Under the pieces are notes generated by a model that worked only from the letters and a program-made list of their open reading frames with translations, was not told the DNA's origin and did no database searches. The position numbers and the translations under genes were made by a program. From assembly GCA_050084515.1 (NCBI GenBank), contig CM114271.1, forward strand, positions 46,686,001-46,750,000: DNA of 64,000 bases. The letters run 5' to 3'. Position 1 is the first letter of the stretch, and every line of letters starts with the position of its first letter. The stretch is from Blasia pusilla. Lineage: Eukaryota; Marchantiophyta; Marchantiopsida; Blasiales. Positions 37,066 through 47,900 of the stretch are shown here, one piece after another.

Positions 37066-37947
37066 GTACTACTGTCTCTGTGTGTGATCTCGTCACCAGA
37101 CCCTGTGTCCAATGATGACGAGCCAGCCACAGATGGATGTCAAGGTAGCTCCTCACTGGTAACCCCTCGGTATCTCACTCCACTCCGTGTCACACCACTA
37201 CTACTGCTCGCACTACCCTGTTCTTCCAAACCCTAGAAGAACGCCGTGATGACAAACCCTGTCTCACCCGCTCAAGCACTCAGACTCACCGAGAGTCTCC
37301 CACACGCCTCACTAGCTCACCTATGCTAACATCAATCCCATGATGACATACCCGGCCTCACGCACGCTCAACACTCGGGCTCACCATGAGCCTCCCAACT
37401 GACTCACCTAACCTAGCGACACTCTCTTGGGTCATACACATGACCCCTACTTGGCAACCGCCGTATATCCACCAACATGCTACAGACGAAAAGAATCTAC
37501 ACTCGTCACCATCACTGCACCCACCTAGCACCAGCTACTACCCGATACCGAGCACTCTCAATCACACACGACAAGTGCGAGAAAAGGGATGCGCGGAGGG
37601 GGGGAGGGGGCGCGCCGTCACCGCCCGCCGTCTGTCCGCGACCGCTGACCTAAACGCCCGTTAGCGCCCCCGGCGGCTGCAAGCCCTAACTCTCTTTTCT
37701 TCTCTGTCTCGACACCCACACTCGCGTACACCCGACGCTCCACCGCACATTACACTCGGCTGCTGTCCCGCGTCAATCCGTACCAGCAAAATCTGAGAAA
37801 AATGGACAGCGCTTCCGCCCACGGCCTTCCAAACAGAAAAATGACAAACACCCGCAACACACGCGTCTCCAAGGGCTCTTGACCAAGGCAACTCACTTGC
37901 CTACCTGCAAACAAGGAATTCCCACCAGCCCCCTGACATCTTTCTCA
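37066..37947 (-). other. Untranslated leader of the methyltransferase element
   Basis: Between gag and the 5' LTR lies a long leader. It holds two tandem units with a period of about 94 bp (37248-37341 and 37342-37436; each begins GATGACA and has CTCACC...GAG). It also has a very CpG-rich patch at 37585-37680. I could not find a recognisable primer binding site next to 37947. Confidence 0.6.
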
Positions 37948-38426
37948 TGTAAAAATAAAGAGTAGTAAAAATGGCACACCCGGCCTAAAACTCCACTCCT
38001 CAATCTACATCTGCATATCGAGCCTCGTCCACCCTGTGCTATCAAGGAATCCGGACGCTAGCACCCTAGTCCTATCTCACACACATACAAGGGAGGTGCT
38101 CCAACGGCCCAACATGAGAAAGATGGCTTAGGAAAGCCATCTTCCTCTCTTATATAGGGTTGGGAAGAGCCAAAAGGCTCTTCCCCTAAAAATAGCCCTC
38201 CCCTTGGTAACCTACGCGCACAGGTTGACCTGGTCAACCTGGTCAACAAGTCACCCGGCTGTAAAAGACCTCAACATGAAAGTTGTCAGAAACAACGTTC
38301 CTGACACAATGGACCTATCCTCAACCTCATCCGACACTGTGGGACAAAGTTACACTCAAGATAGTCCGCTTGCTCCTACGCCCTATCCACGATAGATCTC
38401 GGCCTATCGATTACTCAGATGTGACA
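37948..38426 (-). repeat. 5' LTR of the methyltransferase element, partial
   Basis: It matches 29287-29766 over about 479 bp, including the TATA box at 38144-38158. It starts TGTAAAAATAAAG and ends ACTCAGATGTGACA. The last LTR segment (equivalent to 29770-29905) is missing here; only a 25-base resemblance to it is found at 38955-38979. Confidence 0.85.
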
Positions 38427-40712
38427 AGTTCAACGACGCTTCTTCTAATTCGTCCTACTTAGGGCATGTCATGGGGAGCCTTTGGCATCTCCCATCCAAT
38501 TCCTTGGGATGTTCTGTGGAAAATGCCCGTCGTGTCCAACAGTGTATACAGCGAGATACGCACACTATGTGTTGCATAATCGTACATATAGATTGGTGAA
38601 GAACTCGCGTTGATCCACAGAATGCATGCCAACCATTTGTAGGATATCGTAGCAAATACATATGGACCATCCCAGAGTTGATTGTCTCCTCCCGGTACAC
38701 ACAAGTGCGGAAGAGTTCACGTCTAGCTAGGTATGAGAGGCGCATGTTTGTCATCTTGGGAGTCATTTTTCATGTTTGCAATTAGTTTATGAGTCCACTT
38801 CATACAAGTCATTTGCAAAATATTTGCGAGCCTAATGCGAGTTGACACTAGTTTGCGACTGTTCCTAATTTTTCATGTAAGTTGCAAGTCTTGTGTATTT
38901 GCGAGTCCAAAGAGACGCAAAAGACTTGACACATCACATTGAGATTTGCAAGTTTTCATGCGCATACACATCGCTACAAGTTTTCTCTATATATCTCTTA
39001 ATAAGACAAAATGAAGGGGAAACGCCTCAACAGGTCATCCTTAATCTCCTAAGGTTGTCTTCCCATATCCTTGAAGGTGCTCCACCAAAACTTGTCGATC
39101 TATCCTTAAAGATGTGACAGAATGTACCTCGTAAATTACTTGCAAAATGCAAGCAAACACACTTGCAAACAACAAAACCTTAGCCATAAATTTTGTAATG
39201 GCCTCCAAACCTCTATTTTCCCTTCTCCTCCCAACTTTTCAAGACTCCTCTCCTCACTTTGCAACTAGTTTCTTTCTTTAGAGGAGCTAAGTCTTGAATT
39301 TTTTTGGTATGGTTTTTTTTTGGATGTTCAAGGATATGTAGATGAATTAACTTCATAGTATTAGATTTTTTTTCAAAAATTATTATTTCTAAAGTACAAG
39401 AAATGAAGGATACCAAAAAAAAGAAAGCAAAGGCATCTCAGAGAAGAAACTAGAAGGAGCCAAAGCCCTTGTGAAAATGTGTTTCATAGTCCCAAAAATG
39501 AGTCCAAACTAACCAAAAGAGGAGAAGAAAACAAATGCTTTGCGATTGTAGAAGACCATTACTTGGACTCTTTGCTTTGCAATTGCTTTGTGAATATCTT
39601 GCGAGTGAGTTGGAAGTCAATTTTTGTGACTATCAAAAGTTGGAAGAACTGTAAAGTACTCATAAAGCTAGAAAAAAAACATCATTTTTTTACGAGCACG
39701 TTGTGAGCCTTCTGCAACAAAACTACTAGTATATTGCAAGAGTAATTTGTGAGTACAAGACTCATAATTTTGAAAAAATTCAAGTCCTATGAAAATTATA
39801 CTATGTCTATACTACTACTAAGTTGTGTCTACTACGACTCGCAAAATGGCTACAAATGTAGTAGTAGAACCATGAATATGCGTATTTTATCCAACATGGT
39901 GTTCTAGGCCGAATTCGTCTTGAACACATTTATATTGATCAAGAGCCGCTTGCAATCGGACAAGTTGAGTCTTGTACCCACTATTCCAAACTATCAACCT
40001 TAGTTTTGCAATGATCTCCAGTGTAGGCAAAAAATCTAAATACATGAGTGCAAGGGCAAGATAGTTTTTTTTTCCAATGGCCCTGCAAGCATGTAAAACG
40101 CATGGGTTGAATTTTTTTGTTGCTTGATGGATTTGTATTGGATCTACAAAATCTCTAAAAGAAGAGTCCATTTTAGCTTGGTAAATATGTAAAAAGAGAA
40201 AGTTTTTGGTAAGTTTGAAAGTTGTGAAGTCTTTTTCTAAGTTGCATCCTCAGTTTTTTTGGATATAAAAGATAGCACGAACGCCTTGGTCATCAATCTA
40301 TGATGCCCATATAAGACCAAGGGGGAAATTTTTTGTCTATTTTTAATTAAGTTCTTAGAGAAGGTAGGATCATAAAGGGGAAATAATTGAATTGTGAGGT
40401 GGGCTACATCTCTTATAGAAATAATCTTAAAGATGTTGAGATTTGTAGCTTATTACCAAAATTACCATGGGGAGAAAATTAAATTGTGAAGTTATTCATG
40501 ATTTTTTTGGAAATCAGAATTCTTTGCATAGGAATATATGGTAAGAACTTATAGGGGTAGTTCACCCTGTCATATCTCTTGTAGTTGAATGAAGAGTTTT
40601 CGCCCAATGTTTTGGGGGAAAGAAGATATCAGGCCTAGTAAGTCACAGATGATTTATTGAGGAGTAGGGTAGTCTATAAGGGCAAGTTTCCTTTTGGTTT
40701 GACCCCTTTTAG
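38427..40712. other. Repeat-derived sequence right of the methyltransferase element, no supported gene
   Basis: Short frames at 38455-38766 and 39887-40171 (minus) look protein-like but match no family I know. At 38955-38979 'tcatgcgcatacacatcgctaca' matches the missing LTR part, flanked on both sides by 'caagtttt'. Positions 39010-39125 match 58760-58890 (a dispersed repeat with 'aaggggaaac', 'caggtcatcctt' and 'gatgtgaca'). Confidence 0.5.
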
Positions 40713-41553
40713 TGTCATGACCCTCATAACCAAACGAGCGCGGATGCGAAATATAAGGACTCTAGTAGGCTCAAACCAAGATGGATGTGCGTCGGAGAAG
40801 TCTATTGAAGGAGACATGAGATAAGAGTAAGGTTGAGGGTTTCAGTTGGTAATGGTTGTAACTTGGGGAAACTTGGACCAAACACGGACCAAGACTTGAA
40901 ATGACTCAAGTCTAGAAGGGTGGGTTGCCAAAGAGGATGAGAACATGAATTGGAACTTGATTGAAGTTTTGGTGTTTCATTGTGTTTTAGGTCATAACAA
41001 AAAAACCCAAGATTTTTCAGCCTCTCTTCTTTCGGGGAATGGTCCATGCTTCCCTTCTTCTCGAGTCTGGGGCAGGCCGAGAGCCCAAGGACCCTCGGCT
41101 CGAGAGTCGACGCGGACCGAGATCCCAAGGTTTTGGGACAAGTAAATTGGCGTTGGAAAGCTTATGTGAAGCCGATTCCAATGCACCAAAGATCTTGCAA
41201 ATGCATAAGAGAGACCAAGAAACTGCCTGAAAACTATCGGAAGAACAATTGGGTTAAGGGCCAAAAAGAGCGACCCGAGAGTACTTTCCCAAAGGTAGGG
41301 AGAGGTGGGAGAACCCCAAAAGAATATATAAGGGGGATGGTCTCCAAGAGTGCTTGGGACCGAACTCCACTTTGGGAGCCACGTGGCTTGATGTATAGTT
41401 GAGTTGAGAAATCGGTGAGTTGGAAGGTTGGTTGACTCAAACCAAGACTAATGAGAGTGTGTTTGGATGCAGACCAGTAGAATAAGCTTGACCTACTAAA
41501 TGTAAGACATTTAGAGCCTTATTTTAGAAGCTTAAAATTTTGAGTAAGCTATG
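40713..41553 (+). repeat. Old solo LTR of the chromovirus family
   Basis: It starts TGTCATGACCCTCATAACCAAAC, like the LTR at 5919. It shares 'ggttgccaaagag-tgagaac', 'gtgttttaggtcataac' and 'gtgtttggatgcagaccag...tgacctact' with it. It is clearly more diverged, with a different middle (41040-41140), and no internal retrotransposon sequence follows. The right end is uncertain. Confidence 0.7.
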
Positions 41554-42589
41554 CATTTTGAAATACATGAATTTCTATTTTTTGAAAGTGATCCTTAACC
41601 CAAAATTTTAGGTTTGGGATCAAGGAGGTGATCTATGATTGCATGTCACTAGAGAGAGGGTTTGGGGAGAGAGAGAGTTTGGGAGCTCATTCTTTTTTTA
41701 ATGAAGCTTCTTTGCATGAGGAGGTTCCGAGGTGGAGATATGGACCTATGGTGCTCCTTGCCTTGTGAATAATCCTATCCTTTCATCATGATTGTGGGTT
41801 TGGTTTGATAAGAGAGGAAGAGTATGTGTATATGAGACATGGAGTTGTATTGGAGTGAGACACACTTCTGTTTCATTGGAGATAATTTGGTAGCTACTTG
41901 CCTCCATCATTAGATTCCGTGACTAAGTGCTTAGTCTAGTATTTCGAGTGTTTGATTAGTGACACTGATATATATGTTATATAGCATTATATGTATGCAT
42001 GACAACCCTTATGGTTGGATGCTAAAAATATTAAATTAGAACTAGAGGAAATTAGTTAGAGGACACATGCATTCGATCATATGGCAAAGTGAGTGTGTGA
42101 ATGGACAATAATATTGTAGCATTTTTTTCAAGTCTATTTCCATAAAATAATCAATAATCCTTAAGTGAGAAAATACCTACAACAAATTTCCCTTTTGCCT
42201 ACATGATGCCTTGTTTTTTTCTTTTGTTTCCAACTTTCCAAAACTCCTCTTTTCACTTGTAAGGTAGTTTCATTCTAGAGTGGGATTAAATCTAGAGCTT
42301 TTTAGGTTAAGATTTTTTCCATGTTGATGGAGAGAATCCGTGGATGAGTGAGGGTTGTAGTACTAATTATTTTTCTTATGGTTGATTCTCTTCTATTTCT
42401 ATTTTATTATGATTTCAATAGTAGTTATGTTGTGTTGTGTTGGTTGGATGTACACATTTTATGGATTGTATTCATGAGAAATGTATAAAGATAGCATGCT
42501 ATTATTGGAGATAAAAATATAAAAAAAGAATTAAATTATCTTATTTCCGAGTGGAGGACATGTAATCTTATGAATGCTATATGATTACT
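41554..42589. other. AT-rich interval, no supported gene
   Basis: Old repeat-like sequence with long T tracts. No coding or RNA gene signal is seen. A Ty1/copia body follows. Confidence 0.45.
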
Positions 42590-44990
42590 TCATGAGGAAG
42601 TTGCAAGATTTTTTTGGTATCAAGGATTCATAAAATCATTGCAAATACATTAGCTTCTCAGAGAACATGGAATTAAGGAGTAGTTCTTCATCGCATATAC
42701 ACCACAACAAAATAGAGTTGGTAAGGTGTATGGTAAAGAACAAGTTTTGAGAAAAAATAAATTTGGGATAAATTTGTTAATACTCTAGTTTATATTTTGA
42801 ATAGAGGTTCTATCAAGCCAGTACAAGGTCTCACTCCTCATCAATCACACTCAAGTAAGGGACTATTACTCTAATATTTTAGGAGTTTTGGTAATGTTTT
42901 GTACATAATGCTCATGCATCAAGGACGAAGCTCGATTCTAAGAGCAAGAAGTGCATCTTTACAAGGATAGAGTGATAAGTCTAAAGCTTATTGCTTCTAG
43001 TGTCTTAAGGCAATGAAAATATGTTCTTGTCATAACATAGTGTTCTAGGAACAACCTTGCTTTATATACCTATACCAATATGATATGAAGCCACCATTTT
43101 TAAACAAGAGTCTCAAGAAAGAGTTATATGTGTCCCAACCACTACGTTTAAAGATACTTGGATCAAAAGAGAAAGTATGTTTGCTTCATTGAGAATTGTA
43201 TGGGATAGCTTAAGCAAGCCCCCAAGATATGGTATCAACAAATAGATATATTCTTGAGAGAAAAGTGCCTCACTCAGATTCCCTTAGAAGAAAATTAACG
43301 TGGATTTTATCAAGATGGGACATACAAGTTGCTCGACAAGTTGATTATCTTATATGGGGATGATCTCATTGTCCCAAGAGACCATGATGAGAAAATAAAG
43401 GAGATGAAGGAAGTGTTGAAATATAAATTTGAATTACCTAATTTAGGTGTTTAAATCATGTTTTGCATTATTTCATAGACCTTGAGATGTGGAAATAGTC
43501 ACATTCTTCTTTTGTCTGAAAAAAACATGCACGCAATGAAGGCATTCTGACGTATTCACGATGATTGATTGTAAGGAAGTGGTCTTGCCAATAGAGGTTG
43601 ATTTGAAGCTCTTAATATAGGTTTTTTTACTATGGAAAGATGAAAATATGTACAAAAGGCTACTTGGAAATTTGATATTCTTAGGTAATACAAGATCAAA
43701 CATCAATTTTACAATGTATGTATTGAGTAGGTTCTTAACTCAAACTTGTGAGAACCACTGAACAAGCCATTGAAGAGTAGAGATGCATGTGTTGAAGCAC
43801 AACTAAACTAAGGAACTAATTACTACAACGCTACCTATAGAGCAAGCGCAAATATGATAAGATTTTGTGACTTAGATCGTGCGAGAGACTCTAATTCTCA
43901 ATCAGGTAGGATATTGTGGATGAATAAGAAACTACATATTGTGGCTCTTTCTTCTACCAAGGTTGGGTACAAGGTGGTGTATTATGCTTCATATGATTCA
44001 TTATAGAGTTCAAACTCTACTTCTCCTTGCTTCATCCTAAAGCAGTCATGACCTTGAGCTTTACAAGCATACATCATGGTTAATCCCTTATTCATGGACT
44101 TAAGTGGATAGATAGATCCCTCCCCCCTATAGGTATTTCTTAGGTTCTCCACGGGAATTGCACCTTTCCCAATGTTAAGTTGTGGGCCCTTAATTTTGGC
44201 CTACAACCCAAACGTGATTAGGGTTGTGGGCCAAAATTTGATTCGCTATCCCCCAAGATGGCTTGGTGGAGTCTTCATGAAAATTCTACAACTTCCAACT
44301 TCCCAAACACACATGGAAGCTTAGATCCACATTTTTTAAAATCTCATGGTTAGTGTCTGTCTCGACTCTCGCCGTTTGGCATTTCAAGGTTATCTTGTCC
44401 TTTGCGTTTTATGCCTAGTCTTACATTGTCTCATCCTTCTTGACTACTCCCGCGTTTCTTATTTCTCACCCTTGAATTGGAGCTTGGCTCAAGAGTTTGC
44501 CACCTTGCTTGCCTTGCCCTTATCCTTGCAAGTTGCTATGCCAGTCTCGTCTAGCGTAAGTCCCACGATCGATTTAACCATCCTTCCTTAGCCTCACAAC
44601 TAGCTATTCTAGGTTCTAACTTTGATGGACCATACCAAGGTCTCTCCTACTTGGACTCGTCATTATGACTTGCTTCTCGGGTTCTCGATAGCGTGGATGC
44701 CATAGATTTAGTTATTCATGGGGAGCAATTTGGTTGAGATGGATATTGGAGGCCATACTATTAGAAGAAGTGCCAAAGAGTGTTATTGTAATGTGTACAT
44801 TACCGTCACATAGAACCATGTGTTTAATTCTCACACAAAGCATTTAAAGATCCAATATCATTTTGATTGTGACTTGATTAAGAGAGAGGTTTTAGAGTTA
44901 GTATATCATCTAAATGGATAATCATATAGACATCTTTACCAAAGCTTTAAAGGATCTTGGAATATGTCCAAGACAAGAGTTCACCTTAGG
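42590..44990 (+). mobile_element. Degenerate Ty1/copia pol (integrase, RT, RNase H)
   Basis: No long frame survives, but motifs appear in order. Integrase AYTPQQNRV is near 42693. The post-integrase block around SKKCIFT...SKAYC is near 42930-42990. The RT block LKQAPKIWYQQID is near 43213-43250, and the catalytic LYGDDLIVP is near 43345-43378. RNase H WMNKKLHIVALSSTKVGY is near 43918-43970, and the final DIFTKALKD is near 44930-44960. The integrase-RT-RNase H order defines Ty1/copia. Many stops and frameshifts show great age. Confidence 0.82.
43996..44745. other. Foreign segment inside the copia RNase H
   Basis: RNase H is recognisable up to about 43990 and again from about 44750, but the sequence between does not fit. 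It includes a short open frame (44346-44591) without family resemblance. It is probably a later insertion; no terminal repeats were identified. Confidence 0.5.
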
Positions 44991-47900
44991 ATGAATATTG
45001 AACATCCACTTTTTTTTTGAACCATTAATTCGAAAGACCTTCGTCTTTGGGGAGAAACCTAGATTGTTAGTCTCGACTTAGAGGTTGAAGGGATGATAAT
45101 TATAGACATAGGTGGTTTACAAAGTATAGGGTTATTAGGATGAACTACCCTTATTTTCATCAAGGTGTATGGTCCCTTGATGCATTGGAGGGTTCCATAG
45201 GCATAGCCCCTAGTACGCCAAGACAACAGAGGGGGACATTAGAGGAAGTTTTGACCCTAAAATAAATATCCTAATTTTCCAAGTAGTCAAATAGTAGGGG
45301 AATCGTAGCAATAGCAATTCTCGTGTATCAAGTTTTCTCCATGTTCAAGTTCTATCAAAGCTCTATTGAGAGTGTTTCAATGAAACATGCCACATTGTAC
45401 TTTTTAAATTTGTTATGCATGAAATGATTTTTTTTCGCAATTTATTTTCTCACACTTTCCTTGTCCTCTTATGAGCTTTGTTTAGATAATCAAGTGGATC
45501 TCTAATCAACAAATTATCATGATGTGTCGTGCAATATTTTCATTCTTTGGATCTTAGTTATTATAGAGTTATCTAATATAAGGTGATTTAATTTGTAGAT
45601 TACCATTTTGGCTCTATGCGAAAGAAGATGGAAATAGACACCTCATATTCTTTCAACACTATAGCAATCACAAATTTGAATCTTACCTATCAATTTATGA
45701 TCTTGAAATTCTTCCTAGAAAAAACTTCTATTGAAATCTTCAACATTGAAGAGGAATGACACTAATAGTTTTTTTCATGCTTTCACTTTTCAATATGTTT
45801 TTCTCTTCAATGTTGAAGATTTCAATAGAATTTTTTTCTAGGAAGAATTTTAAGATCATAAATTGATAGGTGTGAAATATTTTTATTTTTAGAAATTCAA
45901 ATACAACCTCAGCTTAAATCTTAAGGGAGTAATAATACTCCACTCCTCAATTAAAATTTAAATCATACCCCACTCTCCTAAAGAACTCTATCCCTCTATA
46001 AACATTTAAGTGATTTTTACTCCTCCCATGAAAGTAACACCCATTGATTAAATCCTTAGTTAATTTATATTAATGAAATCATTTTCCTCTTCGATTAAAG
46101 TTTATTTTCCCTTCCCAAAACATCAAATGTAAATTAAAGATGAATTAGGGGACAAAATTGTAAACTTGTGACTTTTTTGTCTTATTGTCTCACTATTTTG
46201 TATTACTATGCATATAGGATTGCCAATAGTAATTTAAAATATTTGAGTAAAAACTATCTAAAATATTTTCATATATATCTTACTATCTTAGGAAAGAAAA
46301 CTAATTTTCCTCCAATCATGATATATGTTATTTCTTAAAAATAATTTTCATACTCATACTTTTGTACTAATTTTGGTATTATCTATAGTTAGATTATAAT
46401 GGTGATCCCTTAAAAGAAAAAAAATGGGCTAGTAAGAAAAAATAGCAACATGTTTGAATTTTATATGCCAATTTATATTAGATGGGTAGAGAAAATAAAT
46501 TTTAATGGAATAGAAAATATTTTTATTTATAAGTAATTAAATACTATTTTATTAGAATGGATCAAATAAAATTAAATTAGATATCCTGGGAGAACGAAAA
46601 TGAATTTTAATAGAGAAAATAAAATATTTTATTAATTAAAATAATTTAGTTAGTAGATGTTAGTTTGGTGGGAAGAATAGGTATTGTTCAAATTTTTATG
46701 GAAGAGTGAAATTATTTGAGAGAGTTGAGAATTATTTAAATTTTAATTTAAAAAAATACATGTTATTTCTCTTTTAAAATCTTAAAAGAGGTTGAAATGA
46801 AATTATAATTTTCAAATTATTTTTTCATTATTAAAAAATAATTTTCGTTGGAAAATTAATTAATAGATGTACTAACTAATGATTATTTAAATAGAGTTCC
46901 GTGCCCAAAACGTAATTTTCTTCTTTTCTTTTCAATATATTGTAAAACCACCATATAACTTTTCAATCACGTGGCTAAGATATATTAAGAAATACACGAC
47001 AATAATGGGAGTCTTCACTTTTTAAAGTAGTGCGCTATTTACTTGCAATTGGTTAGACTAGTATGTACCCTCATTTAAGATCCGATCCCTTGCTCTTCGC
47101 ACTTAGCTGCCACTAAAATAGACGTTCATTTGATGGGATGAATCCCATATATTTATCTCCAAAAATTAGTAGGGAAATGAGGTGATATACAAGAGGATTA
47201 ATGCGCCTAATAGAGAAGAGGCATTCTCTGATTTGCGAGAAAGAAAGAAAGTTTAAGGACTTTTATCGCTTAGTGATATTCGGGAGCATTGTCTTATGCG
47301 AACTCTCACTTTTCAAGTTTTAATCCCAACAATTTTAGAATGCTAAAAGCTCTTCTCCCAAAATAGAAACATCTTCAAATAGAATTATTTCAATTACTTG
47401 TTTGATAATGTAAGCTTTCTAGGCTGCGTATCTTCCAGTTTTTTTTCATAAAATAGTATATCTTTAAAAATCCCATAGAAGTGGATATCTCCATTTACAT
47501 TTTCCTTGAAATGGACGATGTCTTTAAACCCAATAGAAAAAGTAAAAAAAACCATTAGGGGGTCTCATTTGGAGGACTTAAAGTTTTGGACATCTTTCAA
47601 CAGTTTGACCGTAAAATAAGGACAGCTTTCATTTATGTCCCAGTCACTTCAATCTTGAGCGGTTCCATTATTTCCAAGGTGTGTGACCTCAATGCACGCA
47701 CATCCCTCTTGGACGTCCGGTCGTAGGAGGTGAGCATCCACCTTCGATGGCACCCGAGCACGGAATTTGGCCGTATAGAAAGTTATGGCTTCAGACATCA
47801 TACCCTACGGGGCATTTCTGAGATGCTCTATTAAAGCAGCCCAAGCTAAATTAATAATGTCCTTTATTTCTTTTCAAAAACTATAGATTAAAAAAATAAT

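Larger units (their letters stand above)
29151..38426 (-). mobile_element. Ty3/gypsy retrotransposon carrying a cytosine DNA methyltransferase and a PHD-finger integrase (broken)
   Basis: Read on the minus strand, the order is: partial 5' LTR (37948-38426), GC-rich leader, gag with zinc knuckles, protease, DNMT3-like methyltransferase, reverse transcriptase, RNase H, integrase, PHD finger, polypurine tract (29907-29920), 3' LTR (29287-29905) and an extra partial LTR (29151-29286). The gene order PR-RT-RH-INT is Ty3/gypsy. There is no chromodomain, and a PHD finger occupies that position. Catalytic residues of RT, RNase H and integrase, and the methyltransferase PC motif, are still visible. 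Stops and several frameshifts prevent expression from this copy. Retrotransposons that have captured cytosine methyltransferases are known in some eukaryotes (dinoflagellates and a charophyte alga have been reported). This element is a land-plant case by context. Confidence 0.93.

Noticed and set aside
38455-38766. Minus-strand frame that looks protein-like
   Set aside because: It overlaps another equally long frame and shows no domain in either. I could not support a gene.
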